The notes under the pieces were generated by a model. It was not told where the DNA came from, did not search any database, and worked only from the letters and a program-made list of their open reading frames with translations. A DNA stretch of 5,648 bases, from contig JAISGC010000113.1 of NCBI GenBank assembly GCA_031263295.1, positions 1-5,648 of the forward strand, written 5' to 3'. The position numbers were made by a program, and so were the translations under genes. Origin of the DNA: Rickettsiales bacterium (GTDB lineage Bacteria > Pseudomonadota > Alphaproteobacteria > Rs-D84). Shown piece after piece: positions 5,000 to 5,648 of the stretch; within the stretch, counting starts at the first letter, position 1; each line of letters opens with the position of its first letter.

Positions 5000-5022
5000 T
5001 GTATATACGGGAAGTATATACA
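5000..5022. promoter_or_regulatory. Inverted-repeat operator for VapB/VapBC
   Basis: TGTATATAC (5000-5008) and GTATATACA (5014-5022) are perfect 9-base inverted repeats with a 5-bp centre, starting 13 bp upstream of the vapB ATG. One arm covers the -10 box. AbrB-fold antitoxins bind this type of site, so autoregulation is the natural reading. Confidence 0.85.
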
Positions 5023-5041
5023 TTTTAGGCGCCGTCGTCAA
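5013..5041 (-). promoter_or_regulatory. vapBC promoter
   Basis: On the minus strand TTGACG (5041-5036), a 17-bp spacer, then TATACT (5018-5013). The -10 lies within the operator repeat. Transcription should begin near 5006, giving a leader of about 20 nt with AAAGG before the ATG. Confidence 0.8.
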
Positions 5042-5043
5042 GT

Positions 5044-5072
5044 TTTATTTTTTAACCCGTTTCTGCTATAAT
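5044..5072 (+). promoter_or_regulatory. Promoter of the MacB-like permease gene
   Basis: A perfect TATAAT (5067-5072) with an extended -10 TGC (5064-5066) lies 7 nt before the ATG at 5080. The -35 position (5044-5049, TTTATT) is poor, as is usual for extended -10 promoters. The predicted transcription start falls on or next to the A of the ATG. Confidence 0.65.
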
Positions 5073-5079
5073 TCCCATT

Positions 5080-5648
5080 ATGACATTCGGCGATATTCTT
5101 AAAGAATCTTGGCTGTCCATTTCGGGCAGCAAGGTGCGATCGTTCCTGACGGTTCTCGGCATCATCATAGGCGTTATGGCCGTCGTGATTATGGTCGCCG
5201 TCGGCGAGACGGTGCAGAAACAAATCGACGATCAGTTCTCGTCGCTCGGCACCAACACCATTATGGTGCGCGCGGGCGCGGCCCAGACCGGCGGCGTGCG
5301 GACCAATGCGGGCCGGAATACCCTGACCATTTCGGATTCGCTCGCAATCGCGAGGCTTCCCGATGTGATGGCCGCGACGCCCGTTCAGAACAGCGGCGCC
5401 CAGGCCGTCTATGGAAACCGCAACTGGGGAACTTCGCTTATCGGCGGGCACCCGAGTTATATGGCCGTCCAAAATATAGAGATGGCGCGCGGCGCGTTCT
5501 TTAACGATTCGGATATTCGCAACGCATCGACGGTTGCCGTCATAGGGCCGGAACTGGCCGCGCAGCTCGGGATGCCGGACGATCCCGTCGGCCAGATTAT
5601 GCGCGTGATGAACATACCATTTATAATTATCGGCGTGACCAAGGCACG
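5080..5648 (+). CDS. MacB/FtsX-type ABC transporter permease, N-terminal part (runs off the window)
   Basis: The first 189 residues are present and the gene continues past the right edge. Residues 1-20 are a cytoplasmic lead (MTFGDILKESWLSISGSKVR). Residues 21-43 are a transmembrane helix (SFLTVLGIIIGVMAVVIMVAVGE). From about residue 45 the MacB periplasmic core domain follows, with GETVQKQIDDQFSSLGTNTIMV at 42-63 and TVAVIGPELAAQLGMPDDPVGQIMRV at 151-176. This is the typical start of permeases in MacB-like exporters of macrolides, peptides or lipoproteins, which couple to a separate or fused ATPase and a membrane-fusion partner. No ATPase precedes the permease domain here, so the ATPase should be a separate protein. 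There is no Shine-Dalgarno, and a perfect -10 box lies 7 nt before the ATG, so a leaderless mRNA is likely. It is divergent from vapBC. The substrate is unknown. Confidence 0.9.
   Translation, partial: MTFGDILKESWLSISGSKVRSFLTVLGIIIGVMAVVIMVAVGETVQKQIDDQFSSLGTNTIMVRAGAAQTGGVRTNAGRNTLTISDSLAIARLPDVMAATPVQNSGAQAVYGNRNWGTSLIGGHPSYMAVQNIEMARGAFFNDSDIRNASTVAVIGPELAAQLGMPDDPVGQIMRVMNIPFIIIGVTKA

Noticed and set aside
4988..5041. Longer VapB starting with TTG at 5041 or ATG at 5023
   Set aside because: The TTG is part of the -35 box, and the ATG at 5023 lies upstream of the predicted transcription start near 5006. The AbrB domain starts right after the ATG at 4987.
1..5648. CRISPR array, insertion sequence or attachment site
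   Set aside because: No regularly spaced direct repeats, transposase or integrase gene, or flanking terminal repeats are visible in the window.

Overview
The window is a compact bacterial accessory region. It carries surface-glycan genes, one phage-type tail fibre gene, a toxin-antitoxin pair and the start of an ABC-transporter permease. The GC-rich codon use (many GCG, GGC and CGC codons), the sigma70-like promoters with extended -10 elements, and a glycosyltransferase ending in repeated 'FGFIPLI'-type motifs suggest a proteobacterium. A host-associated alphaproteobacterium is my guess, but no rRNA or other marker gene is present to prove it.

Layout, left to right. A LicD-family nucleotidyltransferase/phosphotransferase (946-17, minus) is divergent from a phage-like tail fibre gene (1092-2006, plus), and back-to-back promoters lie between them. 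The tail fibre gene converges on a Stealth-family glycan phosphotransferase gene (3013-2037, minus). That gene is split by a frameshift, and a bidirectional terminator at 2021-2051 serves both sides. The Stealth gene is translationally coupled (ATGA) to an upstream GT8 glycosyltransferase (4035-3010, minus).

About 310 bp without a protein gene separate GT8 from a vapBC-type toxin-antitoxin operon (4987-4347, minus). This stretch is not empty. It holds a good promoter, a roughly 111-nt RNA unit with four hairpins ending in an intrinsic terminator, then three more hairpins and a second terminator that stops 15 nt before the GT8 start codon. The arms of the second set can pair in mutually exclusive ways, which is the arrangement expected of a transcription attenuator or riboswitch-like leader. 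This is the most novel-looking part of the window.

The right end holds a vapB promoter overlapped by a 9-bp inverted repeat, back to back with the promoter of a MacB/FtsX-type permease that runs off the edge.

Functionally, GT8 would add a hexose to a surface glycan, and LicD and Stealth proteins would attach phospho-substituents or phosphosugars. Together they look like a decoration cassette for lipopolysaccharide or capsule. The tail fibre would recognise such a surface. The broken Stealth gene and the Asp-to-Asn change in the toxin suggest parts of the region are decaying or being switched off.
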